Origin: Melastoma dodecandrum
Taxonomy: Eukaryota > Streptophyta > Magnoliopsida > Myrtales > Melastomataceae
Reading direction: 5' to 3'
Length of the DNA stretch: 64,000 nucleotides
NCBI GenBank assembly: GCA_029817715.1
Contig: JARUPY010000607.1
Coordinates: 1,178,001-1,242,000 of the forward strand
The notes beneath the pieces are model-generated. The model had not been told where the DNA came from. It made no database searches and saw nothing but the letters and a program-made list of their open reading frames with translations. This document shows positions 45,503 through 56,087 of this stretch, one piece after another. Position numbers and translations under genes: made by a program. How positions within the stretch are numbered: the first letter of the stretch is position 1; each line of letters begins with the position of its first letter.

Positions 45503-47103
45503 GATGCACAACGCCTTTCTTTCGAATGGAATGTTATATGACAAGAGACATCCGATGGAAGTGATGCGGTACAGAGTTTTCTATTATTACATAATATTTT
45601 TGACCTTATTGCATATATAATTCTAAAAATGGTGTTTCTATTAAATCATTTCAGGAATGCTCAGAATTGTACATGATGCTGACCCTATTACTCCTTCAAA
45701 ATAGTCACTCACAGTAGTCGATACAAGCAACAAACTGTTGGTAAAAATGACAACTCATTTCACAAAAAGAATAAAGCCTCTATTGATGAGGGCGAAGCCA
45801 TCGACTTAATTTTTTTAAAACAACTAGTTTAAGTTGAAAAATTATGGTATGTACGTGAATTCTCATATATTAACTCTTGCTTTCACATGAACGGGGTGAC
45901 GTTTGCTCCAAAAATGTATATGATTACGGGTATTGCATCTGATGCCCGAACTCATGTAATGTCATTTAACATGAATATTACTCGACAATCACATTCAACT
46001 ATTTAAATGAAAGCGAGCGGTGAATAGTAGTGATCGCGAGCCTATACACTTGAGTTTGCGACCCGTTAAGAATTATCAGGGGAAATCCGCACCTCCCTTT
46101 CTTACCTCGGTCTCAGTCGAGATAGCCATACATCGTCGATTGGGGCCCTCTAGTGAAATTACTTCCATTGTGGAATTCTTAGCTGAGGATCGTCTTCAGG
46201 GACCCTTTCCTAGGTGTGCTGAGTCCTGGAAATTGTTTTTCAAATTCTCGAAATTATCTCCTGATATTTATCTAAAGAAAATTAGATAGTTATCAGAATT
46301 TCTAATTTAATTTGAACTGAATAATTATAACAAATTGAATAAGATCATGATACCTACGAGGGGATGTGAGCCCGCTGATGTTGATCCTTCCAAGAGATGT
46401 TGGGGGAGAGGTCTTTTTGGTTGAATTCTCCATTTGTTGATGCAAATGCTTTGGTTCCGAGTCTCTATTTACAATTTCAGGCAAAACAGAAGGTGCATAA
46501 ATAACATTTAAATTGATATAAATTTATCCAAGAATTATAGTAAAAGCGCATTAATAATATTTAAATTGATATAAATTTATCCAAACTGCAAGACATGTCT
46601 TACCGTGTCAATCACTTGTGTGATTCCGATTGTTGTTCCCTTGTTCAGGCGATTGACGGGCTTATGTGGCCTTAAGGGTAGGCTTATGTGCCTTCTTGTG
46701 GTTTCCTTATTCGACAGTCAACGTTAACTGATCTAAAAACTCGAATTTATAAGTAAAAACATGACATACTATATATTTTTATTTTGAACAATAGGCGCTT
46801 ACAAAAAGATAGCAAATACTTTTTTTTGGGTAATCGGAAGGAGAGAAAGCGAGCGACACGAGACCAACAACACCAACCAACCAACTCTCCTTTGTCATTT
46901 TCTTACCAATTGACAACCCAACAAAATTAATGTCCCCCTCCCCCCCAAATACCCGAGAACAATCCCGATTCAACTTGACATGCTAAATTCAAAACAACAA
47001 CACACCCTTTCCTGTTCTGTCCTATTCGTTCATCACTTTCTTCTCCCCCTCTCCTCTCCCTTTATCCTTCTCCATTTAACTTTTTCTTTTAATTTCTGGG
47101 TTG
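45503..47103. other. Intergenic, AT-rich
   Basis: No gene recognised. A 25-bp motif with 'TTTAAATTGATATAAATTTATCCAA' (split here as TTTAAATTGATATAAA and TTTATCCAA) occurs twice at about 46507 and 46560. The last 100 bp are a CT-rich 5' leader of the next gene. Confidence 0.45.
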
Positions 47104-47642
47104 ATGGTGAATTGCTCACCAGGGTTGGTCCTAGCCACGACCGCCATGGTGGTCTCGACCACGGTTGCTGTCCTCGCCTACTCCCGGCAGAAATCGTCCC
47201 AAGAGCCAGAATCATCTTCGTCTCCCCAGGACCAACCCCTGAGGTCATGCCTATGTTCTTCAGGTATTTTCAAAAAAAAAAAACAATAATCTCTGTTTAA
47301 TGTTTACGAAACATCAAAAGTATTAGGAAATTACATTCAATTGGGATAAAGATTTGTCGTGCGGCGGTTGAAGGGAGGAGGGGGGTCAAGAGACAGAAGA
47401 AGAGGGTGAGGTTCGCAGCAGAGGATGTGAAGGAGCCAATCATCAAAGGGGCAACGACCAAGTCCAATGATGTAATGGAAGGCGATGGCCTGGAATTGCT
47501 GCAATCCCAAACGAGAAGAGGCAGTGGTCGCGGCTATAGTTGTAGGGACCAGTTCGATCACGGGGCGATGCCTGCGAACAGGGCCGCTTTGTACAGTTGT
47601 ATCCTGAGGGATCGTGCTAATAGGATTGCCTGTTCATATTGA
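47104..47642 (+). CDS. Small conserved plant protein with N-terminal membrane segment (unknown function)
   Basis: Exon 1 (47104-47263) encodes MVNCSPGLVLATTAMVVSTT and further hydrophobic residues, then a Ser/Gln-rich stretch and CLCSS. A later in-frame part (about 47374-47642) holds basic KRQKKRVRFAAEDVKEP and ends MPANRAALYSCILRDRANRI...Y. The 'KKRVRFA.DVKEP' block and the 'MPANR.ALY.GILRDR' tail occur together in a family of small plant proteins of unknown role that I recall by pattern only. The junction is uncertain: donor CAG|GTATTT is good, but the acceptor that keeps frame (AAG at 47371-47373) is not preceded by pyrimidines. Confidence 0.5.
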
Positions 47643-48220
47643 TTTCTTCTTTTCCTAGTCCATCGAACGGGAACAGTCGGGTCACGTTGGTTTTGTGGCG
47701 GATCCATGACTGTGTCGTCTGTAAAATTTAGAAGGATTAAAGGGAAGATAAAAGGGATGAGAAGCTCTCCAGAATTGCTGGAAGATTTTTTTGTTTTTGT
47801 TAATTTTTTGATCATTTAGTTTTGATATTGGAATGGTATCATGTGTCTTTGTGGTTTGGAAGAATTCGTTGGAGAAGACTCTTTGACTCCTCCTCTTCCT
47901 CCTCCTCCTCCTCCTCCTCTAATGAGAAGTCAGTCCTTCACGCTTCCATACCGACCACCACCTCCTCCTCCACCTGAGACTGGTCCGGACTTTGCATATC
48001 TACTCTTTCCTGCTATGACGACATTCCCGCAAAGGTAACATCTAATTTGTTTGCTAGCTTCTTTAAAGCGTTCATTCAATCACAAAATACTCTTTGGTTG
48101 AATCCGGATTAGTTGGCCGTAGCGACGTTCAAGGAGACGCATCTCTCCCACGGAGGGCCCTCGCCGTTGTTTCCAGACTCCGGGAATCGCATGGGCCTCC
48201 TCCTCCTCCTCCTCCTCCTC
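47643..48220. other. Intergenic with CCT/CCTCCT repeats
   Basis: Contains CCT-type trinucleotide runs (47890-47920, 47955-47975, 48196-48220) that read as polyproline or polyleucine in chance ORFs. No gene is recognised apart from the sulfotransferase relic that follows. Confidence 0.4.
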
Positions 48221-48342
48221 CATGGCTTCTGGATCTCGCACCACAGAATTGATGCACACTCCTTTCTCTCTCCCAACGACTTCCATGACTGGTAAAGATA
48301 ATGTGATCCAAGCAGCCTTGCCAAAATCTGGCACCACCTGGC
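48221..48342 (+). pseudogene. Relic of a cytosolic sulfotransferase
   Basis: HGFWISHHRIDAHSFL (from 48221) resembles the 'YQGFWY..R...G....Q.HF' N-terminal block of plant sulfotransferases. In a shifted frame, VIQAALPKSGTTW (48304-48342) is the 5'-phosphosulfate loop (PKSGTTW) that binds PAPS. A stop and a frame change separate them, and the rest of the enzyme is missing. Confidence 0.55.
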
Positions 48343-48649
48343 ATCGTAGTAGGCCCCACCATTTTCTTAATAAGTTGTGAGAAAAATTCATTATAATTGA
48401 ATTAATTCAATAATATAAGAATACTTATTACTCATAAAAACTAGTTATAATAAGGGATCTTAATCTTTTTTACATATATTGAAAAATATTTACATTCAGA
48501 TTCAAGTAAGCGAACAGTGATAAGAAAAAAAAATGAAAATAAAATAAGGGAAGAATTAATTCGTCGACTTGAGTTGTTTTTTTTTCTCTCCTTTTTAGCT
48601 ACATTATAAGACTCCCCTATTCATGCTAAAAATGACAAAAAAAAAATGT
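48343..48649. other. AT-rich spacer
   Basis: Very AT-rich; nothing recognised. Confidence 0.4.
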
Positions 48650-49320
48650 CTATCTCTTAGCCTCTCCATTTCTAATGAAATGGAGAGTGTCCATTTTTTA
48701 TGGACAAGATTTTTCTATTTTTAATTTAACGGTAAATATTTTTCTTATTATATCTTATTTTAATTATAGTAATGACAAAATTGACATTATTTTATATAAT
48801 CATTTTTAATACTTTCACATTTTTAAAACATTATATTTAATTAATAATAAAAAAAATCATAAACACTAAATTATAAACCCAAAACATTAAACCCTAAATC
48901 CTAAAAAATAAACCTTAATTAATAAACCATAAACTAAATTTTAAACCTCTAAAACTTAAACTTTAAATCGAAATGTTAAACTCTAAATCCTAAAAGTTAA
49001 ACCTTAAATCCTAAACCATAAACCCTAAAAGTTAAACCCAAATATTGCACCTATTCGTTAAATCATAAACCCCAAATATAAATAAAATATAAATATTAAG
49101 TCATAAATTATAAACCCTAAATGTTAAACTACAAAAGTCGGAAGTCACGATATTAAATAATAAATACATATTAAAATAGATTATTATTTATTAATATATG
49201 TTAAATGAAATAATTCATAGGGTAATAGAGTAATTTTATAATATTAAAATTAAAAACGATCGTCAAAAGGACTAATCCTATCCTTAAGACTCTCTATCTC
49301 TTATGAAATGGAGAGGCCGA
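48650..49320. repeat. AT-rich block with direct-repeat ends and telomere-like motifs
   Basis: Both ends carry CTATCTCTTA followed by TGAAATGGAGAG. At the left end these are separated so that CTCTCCATTTC/GAAATGGAGAG (48662-48672, 48677-48687) forms a perfect 11-bp hairpin with a 4-base loop. The middle (about 48865-49125) has many variants of AAACCCTAAA, the plant telomere motif read on the C strand. It may be a small non-autonomous element or an old interstitial telomere-like array. Confidence 0.45.
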
Positions 49321-51846
49321 GTCCGTGGGAGTTAATCATGTAACATTGAGGCAGAACTTAAGCTCAAATAAGAAGTGCTAAGCCTCTCCAAAGTTCTAGA
49401 ACTTAAGTCTAATATTTTTTTAAATAATTTTTAACTGTTTCAATTTAAAATTTTATAAGTTTACAAAATCATTACTATTATAAATTATTTTGAGAAATCG
49501 AAGATATTTTTAAATTTGTTAATTACCAATTTTATTATTAACAACAAATTTTAACTTTTTGCATTTAATTAATTATTAGTTTTTTTTTTTAAATGAAGAA
49601 AAGTAATTGCAATATTTTATATAATTAAATACGGTGGGAGTGGGACATACGATAATAGAGGGGCTGTAAGTGTACGATTAAAAAAGAAAGTTTGGGTGTC
49701 GGAGTAATTAGGAATGTTTTGAAGGGGTGTCCGTGTAATTTGACCAGTAATTTATGCTCGCTGATTCGATGAACACCAAGCATTTCACGTATCTATCTAT
49801 CTATCGAGAAAGTTAAGGGTATCTGGTATTCACCAGACATTATTACACTGAAGATGACTCTGTCATGTCATGTTTTTGATGATGCCAAGGAGGAGGAGGA
49901 GTTGTGCATCACGCAAGTAGAACGTGCGTTGTGATAAGAAGAAGAGAAATACAAAATGGACAAGACAGCAGTAGATGCAATTTTGATTCCTTTCTTCAAA
50001 ACCCAGTCCCCCCCCACACGAAGAGACTCGTGGACCACAATTCCTCTATACACAACATCGAGATGGACATGTAGTTGGCTCGTTGCAGTTCGTCGTTGTC
50101 TCGGATTCAATGTCCAGTTGCATATTTCCTCGGAAGTATGGATGGACACGTACTCGCACATTCATGACTCGGATTTTGCGTTTCTCGTTATGGAGCGGAG
50201 TATTTTCGGATGATGCCACCAAAATCGGTATTGGAAAAAAGGTTAAGTTGCTGCAATTACATTTATTTTCATAACGTGACATTGATCAAGTACTGATCAC
50301 GGTTTTCCAAACGACATCGCTCGCCGCTGGTCAAAAGAAGAATATTTGGACCATCAATCAGCCCAAATGTATAGATAATAGCAGCCTCAGGCCCAATGAA
50401 TGGAAGTCCAAGTTTTTGTACATATCAATGAGGGTTACAAAGAAGGGCGTAAATTAATAGAAAACGTACGTTTGGTAACGGTTCACGAAAAGTTGGCTCG
50501 TTCAGCTAATGTACTAATCTTGACATATGGTCGGTTGGATATTTTAACATCGTGTTACCCTTTAATCTCTGACCCACCCCAGCTTCGACTTTCCCTCCCT
50601 CCCCATCGATCGAAAGTCAGTCAGCAGTTTCCTCCTCCGAGCACTCATCACTTTCGGCCCATTACCTATTACATTATCATTAAAATAATCCTCCACACAT
50701 CTCAACCCCCCTTCCCATGATTCTTAGTTGAAGTCCCACTTCTTCAGCTGCCCCTCCAAGATTCCCTGCTCCCTTATTTTTGCTGGGTAGGCCTCAAAAT
50801 CTGAGCTTGTGGCACCTCTATTGAGTAATATTGGTGCAGAGTTAGTGTTTGATCTCGGCTTAGGGTTTAAGGATTTGGGATTTAGAGTCATGACTGTGAA
50901 GCTTACAACGATGGGTGATCTTGTTGTTTGTGTTATGAATGATGTCTTGCTGTTGGTTGCCTCTCCCTTGCCCATTGGTCTGTGTGAATCTTCTCGCACA
51001 GGGATGAATGAGGAGGGCCCGTTTGTCTATGTTTGGGCCTTTGAGTTGAGATCGGCGGGTGGCGGAGAGGATACGGTTATGGAAGAGATGTCTTTTATCA
51101 ACGGGAATTGGGTTCAGGATGCAGGGAACCCCCTCAATCCTCCCATTCGATGAGAGGGGAATAATATCAGCGAATGCCTCGGTTGCTCCACAGAGGTTGG
51201 TGTCCTTCTGGGTCACGAATGTTGACCGGTTTCGTCAATCGGAGAAGTCCGTGCATGTGAGGGGGCTGTTAACGATGGGGGATCACGATGGACGGTTCAT
51301 TCTCAGATAGGTCCTATGGTGGAGTGCAAGGGATTGAGTTTGGTGTGTGGCCTGGTCATACCAGGCTTTCAATTTTGTTTGAGGGGGTTTATGTTGAGTT
51401 GAGTGGGGCTTGTGTCGAGAGAGTGTTGTGTTTGGTGTGGACTAAGACTTTGCTTCACGGGAGACTGAAACACAACCCTGGCTGTGGGTAAAGACCCGAG
51501 GTATAATCATGACCAGCCGCCTCTTCTGTAGGATGAACGAATCCTTCTCGCCTTTCATTTCCCAATGAAGTTCTCGTTGACTAGCCAGTGATTCAAGGGG
51601 AGTTGCATAGCTTGAACCCAAAATTGAGTTCCAAATACTTTGGCCCTGTTCATATACTGTCTCAGTTAACCAAGGCATCCACATATGAGTTCATTGCTGG
51701 GAAGATTCTTGCTAAATCTTGTGACTCATACCCATAAAAGGACAGCGTGCTTGGTATGGGGATTGAATTCTACAACGGCAGCTGGTTCTGCCAGATCATT
51801 GAGGAAGCCACTCGGGGCAAGCATTAACTGTTGTCCCTAACTGGAA
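49321..51846. other. Intergenic, about 2.5 kb without a recognised gene
   Basis: AT-rich up to 49850, with a short (TATC) run near 49790. A + strand reading of 114 codons (50809-51153) and others on both strands match no family that I know. Their codon use does not look convincing. Confidence 0.35.
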
Positions 51847-53880
51847 ATGCAATGGCACAGACCAATTTTGTGGTCGCTTCTGGCCGAAAATTTGAATGAG
51901 AAGGGCAAATCTTCAAAATACAAGAAAAATGCCATGATGGCATCTTGGAGTGATAGTGATGAGGAATCAGATCAGGATGACGAAACAGCAAACATCTGCT
52001 ATATGGCGCAAACTGATGCTAAAACTGAGAAGGTAAATGCTTTCTCACCTTCTGATCTATCTGCTGAAGATATTGAGAATCTTTTCTCTGAACTCTATGA
52101 TAAAATTGAGTCTTTATCCGCAAACAATAAAGCCTTTAAGAAGGAGAATAAATTCTTGAGTGCTGAGAACGCTTCTCTTAAGGAAGAGTTATCAGCAAAG
52201 GCTAAGAAAGCGATAAAGAAGCTTTCTGAATCCAAATCAAAGATTGAGGAACTGCAGCAGTAACTTGATGCTGCAAACAGAAAAACGGATTTATGTATGC
52301 ATAAGATGCATGATTCTTGAAATGAGAAACATTCACCTCATGGGAAATATGTTCCTCCTCATGTTAGGAATGACGAGTTTCATTATATTATTCAAAGGCT
52401 ACCTAGACTTTGCTACTACTGTAGAAGGCCAGATCATTTCATTAAAAATTGCCATGCGCGGCGAAATGATATGCGTGGCATTTCTTCTAAAGTTGATGGT
52501 TCTATTGTCAAATGGAAAGAACGACTTACTTAAGTTCTTTCTCTATTTCAGGGATGCTTCAAGTCCATCGCTAAGGACCATGTATGGTACTTAGACAGTG
52601 GCTGTTCGAGGCACATGTCAGGAGATGTCTCCTTATTCTCCACACTGGTTTTCCAGGATGGTGGTGCTGTCATTTTTGGTGATAATGGAAAAGGGATGGT
52701 TAAAGGAACATGAACCATTTGCTGTTCTGACTCCCTCACCATTGAAGGAGTTCTCTATGTCAAAGGACTTCAGCACAATTTGATTAGTATTAGTCAATTG
52801 TGTGATAAGGGCTATCATGTTGCCTTCAATGAGAACACATGTTCTATTTCACGAGATGATGTTACGTGTTTCATTGGTGATAGGGGTTTTGGTGATGTGA
52901 AAATATTTATGCAAGACATTAAGCTGGAACAGGCAGCCAGACAGGGTAAAGATCTTGTCTCAGCAAAAGTGGCTGCTTTCAGGGCTTCTTCACCTTTGGA
53001 GAATGATTACAGTGTGCAAGGATGAGCAGGCCCGAACAACATGACTCTTGCAGCTGAGGGATTTTGGAAACCTTCCAGCGGATGGTTTTAGCTGTCCGAG
53101 TTCTGCTAGCTCTAGCTGCAAGCAAGAGTGGGAAGCTATGTCAAATGGATGTGAAAAATGTCTTTCTGCACGGAGAGTTAGATAGAGCTATTTATATGGA
53201 ATAACCTCAAGGCTTTGCACACAAGGATCGTCTGAACTACGTCCGCAAACTAAGGAATGCGTTGTATGGGATCAAACAAGCACCTAGGGTATGGTACGAT
53301 AAGATTGCGAAGTTTCTAATTCAAAGTGGATACAATCTAGCTTTAGCCAACTTAAACCTCTTTGTTGAAATCCGAGAAGAGAAGATTGCAGTGGTACTCA
53401 TGCATGTAGATGATCTAAGCATCACAGGAGATGGTTGCACCAAGATCAAGCAAATCAAGGAGAATCTTTCGGTATGCTTGCACATGAAGGAGCTTGAGGA
53501 ATTGAAGCATTTTCTTGGGCTAAAAGGTGATCAAGTTTTAGAAGGCCCATTCATGTGCCAAGAGAAGTATGTGAAGGATCTGTTGAAAAAGTATGAGATC
53601 CTCAAAAGCAAACCAATATCAACACCTTACGAGTTCAACGCCAAGTTAAGTGCTAATGAAGGAAATGATCTTGAGGATCCAACAATGCACCGTCAGTTGG
53701 TGGACAGTTAGTTTGATCTACTTGACATATACAAAACCAAACATATCATATGTGATTGGTCTAGTGAGCATATTTATACAATTATCAAAAAATGCTCACC
53801 TTAAAGTAGACGTAATGTGCCTCATAAACGGTGATAATGCTTTTCTTATAAAAAGAACATCTCCCTAAAGTTTTAGTACG
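51847..53880 (+). mobile_element. Degenerate Copia retrotransposon copy (no LTRs seen)
   Basis: Pieces read in Copia order. First, a gag segment (NAMMASWSDSDEESDQDD, coiled-coil-like SLSANNKAFKKENKFLSAEN) at 51847-52262 and a broken zinc knuckle near 52440. Then protease (VWYLDSGCSRHMSG at about 52580-52620 and LQHNLISISQLCDKGYHV at about 52765-52820). Then reverse transcriptase from about 53090 ([44 protein letters not shown] at about 53403-53430). Integrase core is absent, and several stops and frame changes occur. It is an old, dead copy. Confidence 0.8.
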
Positions 53881-56087
53881 AAATGGACCATAAAATAGCA
53901 ATTGCTTGGATCTACTTCTCAATATGCACATTCATCATTCAGGTATAATTTGATAGACAAACCTTTTATAATTCGGAGCATGAAGAACATTTGTCCGAGG
54001 AAAAGTTTCTAGTTCAAATAACTTGTCATGTAAAAACTGTTTAGTCTACTCCATACCAATGGAAGAACATATACTTCAAAGTGCTTTTCGTCTAATCATT
54101 GAGATTTTCTCAATTCACTCGGTACCAACATTGTCCTCATATTGACTTGTCGAAATTCACGCTCATGTCCAACATTTCGACCTTAAACTTATCGACCGTC
54201 ACGGATCACGATTCCATGGATCCAAGTTCTAATATCAATTGTCGTTATATGGAAGCCCTTAGAAGCGAGTCGAACCAAATGTCATCCTCGATTGGAAGTA
54301 GACAAAAAACAAAAACACAAAACTATGTTGTTCGATCAAATCTACCTATATCAGTTGGTGGAGAAAAAATTCATTATAATAATTATGCACTAACTTTACT
54401 TTATGTGGAGGCCGTCTCTAATTCCTTAGACAATCCACCTAGAACTTCTCCTCGGTAGAAAGTAAACTCGAAGTAGTTCTAGTATTTCTCATAAAATTAC
54501 ATTTTTAATTTGGGTTTGATATATATTATATTTTATCGTGCTGCATGTACCATAAATAAATGACGTCACATGCATAACAATTTTAAAATAAAGCGTATGT
54601 TTGGAATTACGTAAATAGTCGGTTAACGTCTATCTGAATATATTTTTACTTAATACAGTTATCCGAGTGCCCCGTTTAAATGAAATAATCTTCTCCATGG
54701 TAAACTTTTTCTTTACATGTAAATGCTGCCCATGTAACGTAGTATCTCTTTTCATTTCCAAGCTGGGTTCATGCCCATCGCATGATTTTAATATCACAAG
54801 GAGCGTTTTGTTCAACGTGATTGCAGAAATCGTCGTACGTAACCATAACACGAGCCGTCGTCCCTTTTTTAGTTAGGAGTTCGAAACGTGCGGCTAATCC
54901 GCCTTTCATTACGTCAAGCAAGTAATCTTTTTAATGCAAAGCGACCGACCGGGCATTAAAATCATTCGAGTCGGTTTGTAGGCAGGATTCGATCTTTTAG
55001 GGTTCTTCCGAAATTTTCGTTTGAAAGAAGCAACGTTTTCAGCTCATCCTAGGGGCCCTAAAAAGCCCCGAGATGAAAGTTGAGAAGGCGAACCATGTTT
55101 TAAATAGTTTTAAATAACACTTTTATGAAGTTTGCTCCATATCAATGAAATTTCCTACCGAGGTTGTCGGCTTAAAACCTACCTAGACATACACATGCAT
55201 TAAATAACTTGCCACTTATAGTCACATACGTGAAGGGTAGTCCGCTGAACATCCATTTGAGTTAAAATTGCGAAACTTGACATGGACGGCCATGCCGGAT
55301 TCCAGTTTGGTCATTCCCTATCGACACGATAGAACCCTCATTCTCAAGTAATTTCTTTCATCACGGGAGGATGGAGGAGCATTCTCAAGAGTCCCTTGGT
55401 GCTCTTTCTCGTTTTGTCTATAGTTTCCATCGGGATGACTATGTTTTACTACGGACCTACTCCACGGTTGAAAACAGGTAATTTTTAGGGTTAATTTGAA
55501 GATGATGGAAAAACCAAGGGCGGCAATCGATCAAGTGGTGCGGTGAGTACGTCTCGTGACTTTTACGGGGGGATAATCGAAGTCTCAGAGCCATGGCCAA
55601 GATAACCGAGAAGAAACATGAACAGGAAGCAGTTTCGAAGGTAATGGAAGCACACTATAAGGGAAGAAACAGTCGATGAGGAACAGAGATTTTCATCGCG
55701 AATAGAATACACCGTAGTAAATTTGGTGAGACCAAAGTTTATGAGTATTTCCTAGAAAATCATTCTCAGCGACATTTACCAGGCTGATTTCGACATGTGA
55801 TTGGTTAGACTTTGGTATTAAACTGCGAACATTAACGATCGGCATGTATAACATGAACTAACAAGACGAACGAGAACCTTGAATTGGAAATTGGTATGTC
55901 GAATATAGTCCCATGTACCGGCTCATGTCGTGTCGCGGCCTTCATCGAAACAACCTTAATTTGTTCAGTGAAGTCAATTCCAATGCCACCAATATGGCCT
56001 CCTCCCATTCCTGTATAAAAAACCATAGCCTCTTCCTTTGAAAATACAAGCAGAAGAAACGCCACCTACTTTGTTGGCGGCGGTGGG
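53881..56087. other. Intergenic, upstream of the ABC transporter
   Basis: AT-rich with small open readings. A single exon-like stretch is listed separately at 55372. The last part should hold the ABC-transporter promoter; GTATAAAA at 56013-56020 is a possible TATA box, about 70 bp before the coding start. Confidence 0.4.
55372..55477 (+). other. Possible orphan exon encoding a signal-anchor segment
   Basis: One frame reads WRSILKSPLVLFLVLSIVS followed by IGMTMFYYGPTPRLKT and ends at a donor-like AACAG|GTAAT. This looks like the N-terminal anchor of a type II membrane protein, but there is no in-frame ATG close upstream and no downstream exon. I cannot name a family. Confidence 0.2.

Noticed and set aside
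47841..48038. Proline-rich ORF (65 codons)
   Set aside because: Its length comes from CCT trinucleotide runs; no family match and poor context.
50809..51153. 114-codon + strand ORF between transposon remnants
   Set aside because: No recognised domain; overlapping minus-strand ORFs are equally long, so probably chance.
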